Shown: positions 43,475 to 53,108, counted from the stretch's first letter. The stretch is DNA of 64,000 nucleotides from Halapricum salinum (GCF_004799665.1 NZ_CP031310.1:1046887-1110886); one strand, 5' to 3'. The notes: generated from the sequence alone by a model not told the origin. Made by a program: numbers and translations.

Positions 43475-43843
43475 ATGAAAGGGCCACTCGTGTCCGACGA
43501 CGACAGGAGTATCGAAGAGATCCTCGATACCATCGGCGATAAACACGCCCGACGGGTCCTCGCCGCAATCAGCCGCGAACCCAAGTCCGCCAAGGAGCTC
43601 AGCGAAGAGTGTGATCTGTCGCTGCCGACGGTCTACCGACGAATCGAGATGCTCGAAGAGTACAAACTGGTAACCGACCGAACGCTCGTCGCCGAGGACG
43701 GCAATCACTACAAGGTGTTCGAGTCGAACTTCGAGAGCACCGTCATCAGCCTCGAAGACGACGAGTACAAGGTCCGGATCTACCGCACTGAGAACCTCCC
43801 CGACCGCTTCAGCCAACTCTGGGACGAACTCGGCTCGGAGTGA
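43475..43843 (+). CDS. Winged-helix (ArsR-like) transcriptional regulator
   Basis: A 122-residue regulator. The HTH is RSIEEILDTIGDKHARRVLAAISREPKSAKELSEECDLSLPTVYRRIEMLEEYKLV, with the recognition helix LSLPTVYRRIEML, and a C-terminal ligand or dimer part (LEDDEYKVRIYRTENLPDRFSQLWDEL). Start is uncertain: ATG 43475 is used here, GTG 43490 (reading SDDDRS) is attractive because relatives begin there, and ATG 43436 is also in frame. The next gene encodes a small membrane protein, a pairing seen often in haloarchaea and suggestive of membrane sensing. Confidence 0.8.
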   Translation: MKGPLVSDDDRSIEEILDTIGDKHARRVLAAISREPKSAKELSEECDLSLPTVYRRIEMLEEYKLVTDRTLVAEDGNHYKVFESNFESTVISLEDDEYKVRIYRTENLPDRFSQLWDELGSE

Positions 43844-43939
43844 GAGCACTCGCCCGTCTGACGCTCGGCTGACGCCCGTCTCCCGAGCGATGGAAATAGC
43901 TTAGTGGCTCACGAGCGCTTCTTCACGCAGACGATTGGT

Positions 43940-44245
43940 ATGGCCGACATCACTATCTGGATCGCGAGGGGCGTACTGATCCTGCTCCGGCTGGCGCTGT
44001 TCGGACTCTCGTTGGGGCTGACAGTCATCAGTTTTCAGGCCTACACGAAACAGCAGAGCGAGCGCTTGCAGTACGCGTTCGTCGGATTCGCGTTCATCAG
44101 CATGGGCGTAGCCGTCAGCAACGTCATCGCACAGATCGGCTGGATCGCCAGCGACCAGGAACTCGTCCGGATCTTCTTCCAGGCCTCCGAGACCATCCCC
44201 TTCATCGTCGGGTTCGCCATGCTGTATCTCTCGCTGTACCGCTGA
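43940..44245 (+). CDS. Small three-span membrane protein (DUF7521-like)
   Basis: A 101-residue membrane protein with three helices (WIARGVLILLRLALFGLSLGLTVISF; LQYAFVGFAFISMGVAVSNVIAQIG; TIPFIVGFAMLYLSLYR). The start MADITIW is preferred over an upstream frame extension. Its position after a winged-helix regulator matches a recurring haloarchaeal pair in which the membrane protein may control the regulator; the DUF name is from memory. Confidence 0.65.
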   Translation: MADITIWIARGVLILLRLALFGLSLGLTVISFQAYTKQQSERLQYAFVGFAFISMGVAVSNVIAQIGWIASDQELVRIFFQASETIPFIVGFAMLYLSLYR

Positions 44246-44315
44246 TCTGTGAGGAAATTTGTAACGAAACTTTCTTTACTGATACTGTTGACTCTCGGAC
44301 AACGGGGTGAGGGAG

Positions 44316-44474
44316 ATGCCAGAATGCCAGAACTGCGGTTCGTTCGTCACGAAAGCGTACGCACGAGTGTTCACGCCACGTGGGGTGACCGACCCACGCG
44401 TCTGTCCCGACTGTGAGGACAAACTCAGAGACGGAGCCGATGTCCGCGAAGCGCGGTCGCCGCGCCACTCCTGA
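44316..44474 (+). CDS. Small zinc-finger protein (52 aa, DUF7563-like)
   Basis: Two Cys pairs, CQNCG near the start and CPDCED near residue 30, separated by FVTKAYARVFTPRGVTDPRV, form a zinc ribbon; the C-terminus is basic and ends SPRHS. Small proteins of this pattern are frequent in haloarchaea. The preceding sequence has gagggag six bases before the ATG as a possible ribosome-binding site. Confidence 0.65.
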   Translation: MPECQNCGSFVTKAYARVFTPRGVTDPRVCPDCEDKLRDGADVREARSPRHS

Positions 44475-44596
44475 CGGCGGGGCGGTCGCTCGCCGACATC
44501 GCGTCCAGGTGGGGACACACAGGCGCCCGTAGCGGCGCTGGAACCGGGAGCCGAAAGTCACGTTGCTTATGAAGGAGCAGCCCGTTTCTAGGTGCA

Positions 44597-46441
44597 ATGA
44601 CTGAGGCAAGTCCCCAGATCGTCCGCCTGTTCGGCGGACCGGGGAGCGGGAAGACCACTGCGCTACTCGACCGCGTCGAGGAGTTGCTCGAAGACGAGGA
44701 CGTCGACGTTCGGGACGTGCTGGTCGTCTCCTACACCCGGGCGGCCGCCGCGGAGATCCGCGAACGCCTCGCCGAGCGCCTCGACATCTCGCCGCGGACG
44801 CTGAAAGGCAACGTGTGCACGATGCACGCGAAAGCTTACGAACTGCTGAATCTCTCTCGCGGCGACGTCGTCGGCGAGAAGGACAAAAAGGAGTTCTGCG
44901 AGCAGTTCGGCCTGGATTTCGAGGACGAGTACGAGGGCGCACGCCGCCGGACCGCCCGCTCGACGACGATGGGGAACAAGATTATCGCCACGAGCCAGTG
45001 GCTCCAGCGCACCCGCCGTGACGTCGCCGACTGGTACGACGTCCCCTTCCAGTGGAACGACGAGGAAGTCCGGCTGCCACCAGACATCGACGACAACGCC
45101 CAGACCGGGAACAAGTATACTCCCACGTGGCCCTCAGACGACGACCGGATCGACGTCCCCGAGGCCATCCGCGGGTGGCGAACCTACAAGGGCGAGAACG
45201 GGCTGGTCGGGTTCGCGGACATGCTCGAACGCGTCAAGCAGCGCTCGCTGCTGCCGAGCGTCGATTACCTGATTATCGACGAGTTCCAGGACATCACGAC
45301 CCTGCAGTACGACGTCTACGAGGAGTGGAAACCCCACATGCGGAAGATCCTCATCGCGGGCGACGACGACCAGGTCGTCTACGCCTGGCAGGGCGCCGAC
45401 CCCGACCTGCTGCTGGACGAGGACGTTACGGACGACGAAATTCTGCCGAACTCCTACCGCCTCCCGTCTCGCATTCTGAACGTCGTCAACCGGCAGGTCA
45501 GCCACATCGACAAGCGCCAGGAGAAAGACCTCAATCCCCGCAAGGAAGGCGGTTCCGTCGAGGCTGTCCAGAGCCCGTCGATGCTCGATCTGTCGCGAAA
45601 CGTCAAAGCGACCATCGAGGAAGACGAGGACGGGACGGCGATGGTTCTCTTTCGGGCGCGCTACCAGATGTTCCAGTTCATCGATGAGTTCATCGGCGAG
45701 GGCATTCCGTTCAAGTGCCTGACCGACCAGCGGATGTGGACCGACCGGCTCACCCAGTACGTCCGCGGGATCGAACATCTGGAGGCCGAGGAGCAACTGA
45801 CCGCGCTGGAGGCGCGCCGACTGGCTGATATGCTGGTCGACTCGGCCTTTGGTACGGGTGAACGCGACGATCTGTTCGACGCGATCGACGAGATCACCGA
45901 CGCTGCCGAGACCGAGGATCTGGAGGAGATCGCGGTCAATCCCGACGTGATCAGCGACCACGTCCCGTTCGCGCCCGACGCCGCAGCGGCCTCGGACATG
46001 CTGCGGAAGGTGACGAGCTTCCAGGAACGCACAGTCGACGCGTACTTCGGTGGCGACTACGAGGGGATGGACCCCAACCGCCTGCGCCTGGGGACGATCC
46101 ACTCCGCGAAGGGTCGCGAGGCCGATCACGTCTTCGTCGCGACGGATCTGACCGAGAAGGTGGTCGAGCAGATGGCCGCGACCGTCGAACAGGAGGGAAT
46201 CGATGTCCCGGAAGTCGAGGAGTTCACCAAGCACACCTCGCCCGTCCCGACGCTGACCGACAACGAACGGCGTGTGTTCTACGTCGGGATGTCCCGGGCT
46301 CGCGAACGCCTGGTCATCCTCGAGAACCTCGTCGACGGCGCGCCGACGCTGCCGCTGGACGTGCTGCTGGACAACGAACCCGTCGAAATCGACCCGCAGC
46401 AGTTACTCGACGAGGCTCAGGGGATCGCCCCCGCGAAGTAG
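44597..46441 (+). CDS. UvrD/Rep-family superfamily 1 DNA helicase
   Basis: A 614-residue ATP-dependent helicase. Motif I FGGPGSGKTTALL, motif Ia VVSYTRAAAAEIRERL, motif II LIIDEFQDIT, motif III AGDDDQVVYAWQGAD, motif IV region YRLPSRILN, motif V LGTIHSAKGREADHVFV, and motif VI VFYVGMSRARERLVIL. All catalytic residues appear present, so it should be active in repair or replication restart. It is shorter than bacterial UvrD (about 720 residues), mainly in the 1B/2B insertions. It stands alone, convergent with the MATE gene two bases away. Confidence 0.92.
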   Translation: MTEASPQIVRLFGGPGSGKTTALLDRVEELLEDEDVDVRDVLVVSYTRAAAAEIRERLAERLDISPRTLKGNVCTMHAKAYELLNLSRGDVVGEKDKKEFCEQFGLDFEDEYEGARRRTARSTTMGNKIIATSQWLQRTRRDVADWYDVPFQWNDEEVRLPPDIDDNAQTGNKYTPTWPSDDDRIDVPEAIRGWRTYKGENGLVGFADMLERVKQRSLLPSVDYLIIDEFQDITTLQYDVYEEWKPHMRKILIAGDDDQVVYAWQGADPDLLLDEDVTDDEILPNSYRLPSRILNVVNRQVSHIDKRQEKDLNPRKEGGSVEAVQSPSMLDLSRNVKATIEEDEDGTAMVLFRARYQMFQFIDEFIGEGIPFKCLTDQRMWTDRLTQYVRGIEHLEAEEQLTALEARRLADMLVDSAFGTGERDDLFDAIDEITDAAETEDLEEIAVNPDVISDHVPFAPDAAAASDMLRKVTSFQERTVDAYFGGDYEGMDPNRLRLGTIHSAKGREADHVFVATDLTEKVVEQMAATVEQEGIDVPEVEEFTKHTSPVPTLTDNERRVFYVGMSRARERLVILENLVDGAPTLPLDVLLDNEPVEIDPQQLLDEAQGIAPAK

Positions 46442-46442
46442 G

Positions 46443-47915
46443 TCACTCTCGGGCTACGTCGCGAGCACCGACCTCTGATTCTTTCGCGACTTCCGTCCAC
46501 GCCCCGCTGTAGAACCGCCCGGTGTTGACGGCTGCTTTCACGTAAAAATCGGCCACGATCGCGACATAGATCGCCGGCAGACCGAATCCGAGGCCGACAG
46601 GGACCGAGACCCCGAAGACTGCGACCGCGAACCCGGCCGGCAGCGCCACGGCAGCGATCGGGAGTCTGACGAGGTATGTCCCCAGGAACGTCCCGTAGAG
46701 TGGGAATCGAGTGTCGCCGGCTCCGCGGAGGCTGCCGCGCATGGTTCGCGAAATCGAGAAACCAGCGATCGCGACACCGAAGACGCGGACGAACGTCACC
46801 GTCAGGTCGACGTGGTCGGTCCCGAACGCCAGCGCGATCGGACGGGCGAAGAAGACGATCACGACGCCGATCAGCAACTGGGAGATCAGCGCGATTCGGA
46901 GGGTCTGCCAGCCGTAGTCGGCGGCTTCCTGATCGTTGCCGGCGCCGATCGCCTGGCCGACGAGGGTCGAAGCGGCGGTCGAAAAGCCCCAGGCTGGCAT
47001 CAGCGCGAGCAGAACGACCCGGCGACCGATGGCGTAGGCGGCAAGCACGGGCGTCCCGAACACCCCGAGAACGAACAGGAAGGGGAATCGGCCCAGCGAC
47101 TGCAACAGCCGCATCCCCGCGAGCGGGCTGGCGACGCGGGCGATCTCGCCGAGGAGGTCGAGATCGAACAGGGGACGCTGGAGGCGTAACTGGACGGTGA
47201 AGCGCCCGGAGGCAAGCAGCGCGAAGAAGACCACGGCGGCGACGGCGTTGGCGACGGCGGTCCCGATGGCAGCGCCGGCGATCCCGAGTCTCGGGGCGGG
47301 ACCGAGCCCGAAGATGAGCACGGCGTTGAGGAGGACGTTCGTCGGGAGAGTGAGCAGGCGGACGTACATCGGCGTGCGGGTGTCGGCCCCGCCCGCCAGC
47401 GCTCGGGAGGCGATCAGGCTGAAGAACCGAAAGGGCAGCGAGAGCATGACGATCGCGAGGTAGGTCGCGCCGAGAGTGACCGTCGCTGGGTCGTCGGTCA
47501 GGACGCCGATCAGGGGTTCGGCGTAGAGCCAGGAGACCGCGGCGAGCGGGAGCGAGATGGCGAGCGAGAGCCACAGCGACTGGGTGACAGCGAGGTCGGC
47601 GCGGGCGTGTTCCCCTGCGCCTTTCAGTCGGGAGACGACGCTGATCGTGCCGCTGGTGACCGCCAGCGACAGACCGAAACCGACGAAGTAGTACTGAAAG
47701 CCGAGTTCGAGCCCGGCGATGGCCGTGTCGCCGAGCGCGAGCCCGACCATCAGGAAGTCGGCCATCCGAAGGAGCACGCGCAACCCACCGGTGACCATCA
47801 CCGGTGCGGCCAGATCGAGCGCGTCCGTGGCTTTGACCCGGTCGAGAAGCCCGAGCCGGGACAGGGCGGCGGGATACCACTCCAGCACGGCGCGCAGCGA
47901 CTGACGAATCCCCAT
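46443..47915 (-). CDS. MATE-family efflux transporter
   Basis: A 490-residue membrane protein with twelve predicted helices in two related halves. Recognisable MATE features: an N-terminal cytoplasmic amphipathic stretch, LDLAAPVMVTGGLRVLLRMADFLMVGLALGDTAIAGLELG in helix 1-2, PMYVRLLTLPTNVLLNAVLIFGLGPAPRLGIAGAAIGTAVA, and STLVGQAIGAGNDQEA in the second half. Such proteins export drugs or metabolites in exchange for Na+ or H+; Na+ would be natural in a halophile but is not shown by sequence. Confidence 0.9.
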   Translation of the reverse strand: MGIRQSLRAVLEWYPAALSRLGLLDRVKATDALDLAAPVMVTGGLRVLLRMADFLMVGLALGDTAIAGLELGFQYYFVGFGLSLAVTSGTISVVSRLKGAGEHARADLAVTQSLWLSLAISLPLAAVSWLYAEPLIGVLTDDPATVTLGATYLAIVMLSLPFRFFSLIASRALAGGADTRTPMYVRLLTLPTNVLLNAVLIFGLGPAPRLGIAGAAIGTAVANAVAAVVFFALLASGRFTVQLRLQRPLFDLDLLGEIARVASPLAGMRLLQSLGRFPFLFVLGVFGTPVLAAYAIGRRVVLLALMPAWGFSTAASTLVGQAIGAGNDQEAADYGWQTLRIALISQLLIGVVIVFFARPIALAFGTDHVDLTVTFVRVFGVAIAGFSISRTMRGSLRGAGDTRFPLYGTFLGTYLVRLPIAAVALPAGFAVAVFGVSVPVGLGFGLPAIYVAIVADFYVKAAVNTGRFYSGAWTEVAKESEVGARDVARE

Positions 47916-48018
47916 TCACTCGCGGATGGGACGGCACCGACAGGTGTCTTTCGACATTTCCGAATCTGAAACTGCACGAGACGCTTATACGCTTCGGGGC
48001 TGAGGTTGGGATAGGCTG

Positions 48019-49848
48019 ATGGCAGGAGATCCAGTGGTAACCGTCCTCGATTTGGACGGGCGGCTCGACGAGATCGTCGAGGCGACCCGCAGAGGTGGGA
48101 TCGAGGACGTCCGGACGGTAGCGACGGTCGAGGGGATCGACGAGGCAACCGACTGCGTGATCGTCCCGGACTCGAAGTCCGCTGGCGTCGACGGGATCGA
48201 GCTTTGCCGGCGGGTCCGCGAGTTGATCGGCGACGTTCCTGTCGGAGTGTATGCGTTCGAGGGAGAGATCGACCACACGTTCGGGCTCCTCGAACACGGT
48301 GCGGACACGGTCGTGTCGGTTCCGCCGGAACGACCGGCGTTGCTGGCCACGCGAGTACGCCGGCTGGCCGGTGTCGCAGACACCGAACCGCTCGAACAGC
48401 AGTTCCGATCCTTTCTGGAGCACTATCCCGAACAGATATTCTTCAAGGACCGCGAAGGGACGTTCGTCAACGCGACGCGGTCGGACGTCTTCGACGGCTA
48501 CGACATCAGCGCCGAGGACGTGTTCGGGCTCTCGGACTACGAACTCTACCGCGACGAACTGGCGGAAGAACTCTTCGCGGAGGAACAGGAACTCCTGGCA
48601 CGTGCAGAGAGCCTCGACGGCAAGATCGAACACTATCTCGAAGACGGCGAGGACAGGTGGGTCTCGACGACGAAAGTCCCGCGATACGACAGCGACGGGG
48701 AGTTGCTGGGGCTGGTCGGCAACGTCCGGGACGTCACCGACATCAAGCGTCAGGAGCGGACGATGGCGGCGCTGCACGAGGCGAGTCGGCGACTGGTCAG
48801 AGCCGAGACCAGCGAGGACGTCGCGCGGACGGCGATCGACATCGCCGCGGAGAGTGGACTGCTCCCGGAGGCCCGTGTCGATCTCTTCGAGACGGGAACG
48901 TTACAGACGGTTGCGACGACGGATACGGCCCTCGACTGGGACGACACGTCGTTCCGTCGGGCGGGAGCCGCTGGCGTCGCGCAGTACCGGACAGCGACTG
49001 ATGCGTTCGTCTCGATCGACGTCGACGACCACGATCATCGAGAGTTGTCGTTGCCGGCGGGAATCGAGTCGGTGGTCGGACTCCGGATCCCGCTGGGCGA
49101 GCACGGCGTTTTCGGCGTGGATACGACTGGGGAGACTCTCGATCCGTTCACCGTCGAACTGGCGTACGTACTCGCATCGAATACCGAGGCGGCGCTCGAC
49201 CGAGCCGTCCAGGAGCGACAGCTGGACCAGCAGGCAGCACGCCTGGAGGAGTTCGCAGCGTTGAGTTCCCACGAGCTACGCAATCGCCTGCAGATCGCGC
49301 TGGGGACTGCAGAGCGCGCGCAGGCGCAGGGGGACCTCGACGCGGTCGAAGACGTGATCGAGACGCTGGGACGGATGAATCGGCTGGTCTCGCAGTTGCT
49401 CGCGCTGGCGCGAACGGGCTCTGCGGCCCGGGGTAGCGAGTCGATCGCGCTCTCGGGGATCGGCGATGTCGCCTGGACTGCCGTCGAGAGCGCGACGGCG
49501 ACGCTGACCGTCGAGAGCGACGGAATTGTCACGGCTGATCGGGACGGGCTGTTGGAGGTACTGGAGCTGGTGTTCCGGACGGTCGTCGACGGCGGTGGTA
49601 GTGACGAGGCCCGAGTCGGGACGCTCGAGGATGGCTTCTACGTCGAGGACGACGGGACTGCGATCACGCCCGAACAGCGAGAGGAGTTGCTCGAACCGAC
49701 TTACTCCGCCGTCAACGAGGCGACTGGCGACAGCGTCCACCTCGTGGCGACGATCGCCGACGCCCACGACTGGGAGGTCTCCGTGACCGAAGCCGGCGGG
49801 AAGACCCGGATCGCTTTCCGGAACGTGGAGATCGCACACGTGAAGTAG
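48019..49848 (+). CDS. PAS-GAF sensor histidine kinase homologue, first of a tandem pair
   Basis: A 609-residue soluble protein: receiver-like domain lacking a clear phospho-acceptor (about 5-118), PAS (about 128-245, FKDREGTFVNATRSDVFDG and VGNVRDVTDIK), GAF-like domain (about 250-395), HisKA with SSHELRN (His418), and an ATPase-like C-terminus. In the last domain the N-box equivalent reads VLELVFRTVVDGG, with Thr where Asn is needed, and the G-boxes are reduced (GFYVEDDGTAI). Kinase activity is therefore doubtful. The neighbour at 49968 is a full-length paralogue. Confidence 0.83.
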   Translation: MAGDPVVTVLDLDGRLDEIVEATRRGGIEDVRTVATVEGIDEATDCVIVPDSKSAGVDGIELCRRVRELIGDVPVGVYAFEGEIDHTFGLLEHGADTVVSVPPERPALLATRVRRLAGVADTEPLEQQFRSFLEHYPEQIFFKDREGTFVNATRSDVFDGYDISAEDVFGLSDYELYRDELAEELFAEEQELLARAESLDGKIEHYLEDGEDRWVSTTKVPRYDSDGELLGLVGNVRDVTDIKRQERTMAALHEASRRLVRAETSEDVARTAIDIAAESGLLPEARVDLFETGTLQTVATTDTALDWDDTSFRRAGAAGVAQYRTATDAFVSIDVDDHDHRELSLPAGIESVVGLRIPLGEHGVFGVDTTGETLDPFTVELAYVLASNTEAALDRAVQERQLDQQAARLEEFAALSSHELRNRLQIALGTAERAQAQGDLDAVEDVIETLGRMNRLVSQLLALARTGSAARGSESIALSGIGDVAWTAVESATATLTVESDGIVTADRDGLLEVLELVFRTVVDGGGSDEARVGTLEDGFYVEDDGTAITPEQREELLEPTYSAVNEATGDSVHLVATIADAHDWEVSVTEAGGKTRIAFRNVEIAHVK

Positions 49849-49967
49849 CAGTCCAAAGTGCACGGCCGGCCGACAGAACGAAGTGACCTACACCCGGGGC
49901 AGAATCGTGACGTGAAACGGCCCGAGAACTTTTTGCTATCGTACTGCGAATACGAGTCACTGCCTCA

Positions 49968-51848
49968 ATGACGGCGGGCGAATTACCGGGAGCGCTAGTG
50001 GTGGTCGATCCGGATGGTCGACTCGAACCGATCACCGAGGCTCTCGAACTGGCCGGGATCGAGCCGATACGATCGGTCGAGCGACCGGCGGGCGTCCCTC
50101 GATCGAACGTCGCGGCAGTTCTCGGTATCGACGCGCCAGCGAGTGGGACTCTCCCGAAACAGGACGGTCTCGACCTCTTCAGGCGGGTCCGAGACCACTT
50201 CGACAGCCCGCCACCGATCGCACTGTACGTGCTCCGCAGCGAGCGCACGCGGATCAACGAACTGCTGGACGCGGGTGTCGACGACGTCATCAGAGTCCCG
50301 CCGAAGCGTGAGGCGTTGCTGACGGCCCGCATCGAGCGCCTCTGTGGACTCGATCCGGTCGAACCGCCCGAACAGCAACTGGAGTCGATGCTCGAAAGCT
50401 ATCCGGAGACGGTGTACATCAAAGACCGCGAGGGACGGTTCGTCAACATCTCCGGACACTCGCTGGACAACCGCGAGATGACTCGCCCCCAACGGGTCGG
50501 GCTGACCGATTACGAGCTGTTTCCGGGCGACCTCCCGGATAGACTCTACGAGGAAGAACAGGAGTTGCTGGCCCGCGAGGAGACGCTGTTCGAGAAGATC
50601 GAACACTGGGTCGAAGACGGCGACGATCACTGGGTGTCGACCACGAAAGCACCGCGATACGACGCCGACGGGGAGTTGCTGGGGCTGGTCGGGGACGTCC
50701 GGGACGTGACCCACCTGAAACGCCAGGAACACGCGCTGGCGGCGCTGCACCAGGCTAGCAGGCGGCTCATCCGTGCGGATGACCGAGAGGAGATCGCCGC
50801 GGTGACGATCGATATTGTCGCGGGGATCGATTCGCTGCCTGCCGCCCGGCTCGTGCTCGACGCCGAGGATGGCGAGGGAGACGGGCGTGCTGTCGAAGGC
50901 GGGGGCGAGACCGGCGAGGACAAACGGATCGAGGAACGCTCCGAGAACGGGGAAATCGCCTGGGACGAGACGTCGTTCGAACGGGCGGCGACGAGCGGTG
51001 AGACGTTGTATCTCGCCGACGACGGATCGGTGTTGACCGGGCCACAGCGACGGGAGTACGAGGACACCTGGATGCCAGATCGCGGTGTCGTCGGGGTTCG
51101 ACTGCCGCTTGGCGAGCACGGCGTCCTCGGGATCGAAACGCCCGAGGGACTACTGGAGCCGTTCACGATCGAACTCACGCACATCCTGGCGGCGAACGTC
51201 GAGGCCGTTCTCGACCGCCAGCGCCAGGAGCGGCGCGTCACGCGACAGGCCGACCGGATCGAACAGTTCGCGCGGATCGGCTCGCACGAACTCCGGAACA
51301 ACCTCCAGATCGCGATGGGGGCGGTCGAGCGAGCGCTGGCGGGCGAGGACGAGGCCGGCGAGCAGGCGCTGGCGACGCTCGAACGGATGGATCGACTCAC
51401 CTCGCAGTTGATGACGCTCGCTCGAACCGGCTCGATGGTCCGCGGGAACGGCCAGGTCGATCTCTCTGAGGCCGCCGGCACGGCCGCCGAGTCGATCGAC
51501 GGCGATCTGACTGTGCTGGCGGACACCAGCGCGACGGTGCAGGCAGATCCCGACGCGCTGGTCGAGGTGCTGTCGGTGCTGTTTCGCAACGTCGCCGATC
51601 GCGACCCGGCGGCGACTATCGAGATCGGTGTCATCGACGAGGGGTTCTACGTCACCGACGACGCGCCGACGCGACTCGATCCCGACGCGAGCGACCTGTT
51701 CGAGCCGGTCTACTCGGAGACCTCCGGCGAGAGCGATGGCAGCCTCTATCTCGTGTCGGTGCTGGCGGAGGCGCTCGACTGGGAGGTTTCGATCACTGCC
51801 GAGGACTCCGGAACGCGGATCGCTTTCGAGGGCGTCGTCGTCGACTAG
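49968..51848 (+). CDS. PAS-GAF sensor histidine kinase homologue, second of a tandem pair
   Basis: A 626-residue paralogue of the preceding protein, colinear throughout: receiver-like domain, PAS (IKDREGRFVNISGHSL, VGDVRDVTHLK), GAF, HisKA with GSHELRN (His440), and an ATPase-like end in which the N-box Asn is retained (VLSVLFRNVADRD). The GAF region carries an acidic/Gly-rich insertion (about 302-320) that the first copy lacks. No membrane segments, so it is a cytoplasmic sensor. No full-length response regulator is adjacent. Confidence 0.83.
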   Translation: MTAGELPGALVVVDPDGRLEPITEALELAGIEPIRSVERPAGVPRSNVAAVLGIDAPASGTLPKQDGLDLFRRVRDHFDSPPPIALYVLRSERTRINELLDAGVDDVIRVPPKREALLTARIERLCGLDPVEPPEQQLESMLESYPETVYIKDREGRFVNISGHSLDNREMTRPQRVGLTDYELFPGDLPDRLYEEEQELLAREETLFEKIEHWVEDGDDHWVSTTKAPRYDADGELLGLVGDVRDVTHLKRQEHALAALHQASRRLIRADDREEIAAVTIDIVAGIDSLPAARLVLDAEDGEGDGRAVEGGGETGEDKRIEERSENGEIAWDETSFERAATSGETLYLADDGSVLTGPQRREYEDTWMPDRGVVGVRLPLGEHGVLGIETPEGLLEPFTIELTHILAANVEAVLDRQRQERRVTRQADRIEQFARIGSHELRNNLQIAMGAVERALAGEDEAGEQALATLERMDRLTSQLMTLARTGSMVRGNGQVDLSEAAGTAAESIDGDLTVLADTSATVQADPDALVEVLSVLFRNVADRDPAATIEIGVIDEGFYVTDDAPTRLDPDASDLFEPVYSETSGESDGSLYLVSVLAEALDWEVSITAEDSGTRIAFEGVVVD

Positions 51849-52192
51849 AGCAGGTCACGGACCTCGGAGTAGAACATGTCGTGGCTGTCGACGGCGTCGA
51901 TCTCGCGGGCGATCTTGACCGCGAGGGCGTGCCAGCACAGTTCGGTCGGGTCTTCGGGATCGAGATTGTACTCGGCGTCCTTGCAGGTGCAGCCGTCGTC
52001 TTCGACGATGTACTCGTCGTCGTAGCCTACGACCACGGTAAAATCGTTGTAGGCTTTGACCCGCCCCTCGGCGACGGCTTCGATGGCTCTGACGCCGCGG
52101 GAGCCGTGGACGGAGGTGATACGGTCGACTACGTCGGCGTCGAGTTCTCCCGCGTCGGCGAGGGCCGCTTGCCACTGCTCGACGGCGTTCAC
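51845..52192 (-). CDS. SWIM zinc-finger protein
   Basis: A small protein (115 residues from the GTG at 52192) with the SWIM pattern CTCKDAEYNL...CWHALAVKIA, that is CxC then CxH, a zinc module that binds DNA or proteins. FTVVVGYDDEYIVEDDG before it forms the usual preceding strands. The start is not certain: the frame extends nine codons to a TTG at 52219, but a T-rich promoter-like patch around 52224 suits a leaderless start at 52192. Its 3' end overlaps the kinase gene by four bases. Confidence 0.75.
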   Translation of the reverse strand: MNAVEQWQAALADAGELDADVVDRITSVHGSRGVRAIEAVAEGRVKAYNDFTVVVGYDDEYIVEDDGCTCKDAEYNLDPEDPTELCWHALAVKIAREIDAVDSHDMFYSEVRDLL

Positions 52193-52262
52193 GCACTCGA
52201 CTATGGAAGGCCGGGACAAAACGCTTCGGTGCTGGTGTCGGCGCGACTCGTGAAGTGACAGA

Positions 52263-53087
52263 CTACTGGCGAGCCTGCTGGACCCAGTCGGGTTCCTCGA
52301 CGGTCGTCGAGCCGACGTTCGTGACGGTCAGCTCCCACTCGAACCACTCGGTCTCCCCGTCGCTGTTAGTCCCCTCGACCTCGTAGAACTGGTAGCGCGG
52401 GACGCCGTCGCGGTCGACGAGCAACTCGAAGCGAGCGCTACTCACGTCGAACTCCGAGTCGGGAGCCTGCCCGCCGAGGTACTGGTCGGTCGCCTCGTAG
52501 ACGTAGCGGCGGACGGTCACGCCGTCGTAGGTCTCGGTGCCCTGATCGGTCCATTCGTCGAAGTCAGACGTGTCGTAAGCGAAGCCGTAGCCCCAGATGG
52601 ACCCACTTTGCTCGAAGGCGGCCTCGGTCTGCATGTACGTGGCGTCCGACCCGTCACCGGAGCCGAACCGGGTGTACTGGAAGCCGTCGGCGTAGTAGTA
52701 ATCGATGCGGCTGTTCTCCTGGCCGCCGACTTCGATCGTGTTGTACGCCCGCTCGGCCCCGAAGTCGACCCGGGTCGTGAACGTCATCTCGTCGGTGTCG
52801 TCGACGTTCGAGCGCCAGGTCCAGGTGCTGGTGTAGCTCCCGGCCGACTCCAGTGCGGTCTGGGCGTTGGTGCGTTCCCACTCGTCCGGTTCGTCGGTGG
52901 TCGGTGGCTCGTCAGTGGTCGGTGGTTCGTCAGTGGTCGGTGGCTCGTCGGTGGTCGGTGGTTCGTCGGTGTCGTCCGTGGTCGTCGTGACGTCTGCCGG
53001 TGACGAACCGTTCCCCCCACCGCCGGCACAGCCCGCTAGCACGACGACGAGTCCGAACAGCAATGCGACTAGAACCTTTCGTGACAT
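52263..53087 (-). CDS. Sec-type lipoprotein with acidic repeat linker (DUF7537-like)
   Basis: A 274-residue exported lipoprotein: signal SRKVLVALLFGLVVVLAGC with lipobox LAGC and no Arg pair, so Sec rather than Tat. A Thr/Asp/Glu/Pro repeat linker follows (about 33-68), then a beta-rich domain (ALESAGSYTSTWTWRSNVD, GDGSDATYMQTEAAFEQSGSIWGYG, VTVRRYVYEATDQYLG, ELLVDRDGVPRYQFYEVEG) resembling LolA/LppX-like folds that bind lipids. Haloarchaea have many such paralogues. Confidence 0.75.
   Translation of the reverse strand: MSRKVLVALLFGLVVVLAGCAGGGGNGSSPADVTTTTDDTDEPPTTDEPPTTDEPPTTDEPPTTDEPDEWERTNAQTALESAGSYTSTWTWRSNVDDTDEMTFTTRVDFGAERAYNTIEVGGQENSRIDYYYADGFQYTRFGSGDGSDATYMQTEAAFEQSGSIWGYGFAYDTSDFDEWTDQGTETYDGVTVRRYVYEATDQYLGGQAPDSEFDVSSARFELLVDRDGVPRYQFYEVEGTNSDGETEWFEWELTVTNVGSTTVEEPDWVQQARQ
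52889..52972 (-). repeat. Tandem 18-base coding repeat (TTDEPP linker)
   Basis: Between four and five copies of an 18-base unit encode TTDEPP in the linker of the lipoprotein. Copies differ by single synonymous changes. It is a coding microsatellite, not a CRISPR: there are no spacers. Confidence 0.9.
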
Positions 53088-53108
53088 ACACGCTATACAC
53101 TCCGCGAG

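Noticed and set aside
44202-44942. Minus-strand Arg-rich frame over the zinc-finger and helicase start
   Set aside because: Antisense to genes with clear motifs; composition is that of a shadow.
46417-48777. A 786-residue minus-strand frame across the MATE gene and first kinase
   Set aside because: Antisense shadow joined through two genes; no domain, and its Arg/Pro content is typical of out-of-frame translation.
52889-52972. Tandem repeat as a CRISPR array
   Set aside because: Units are contiguous without spacers and are in frame with the TTDEPP linker of a lipoprotein.
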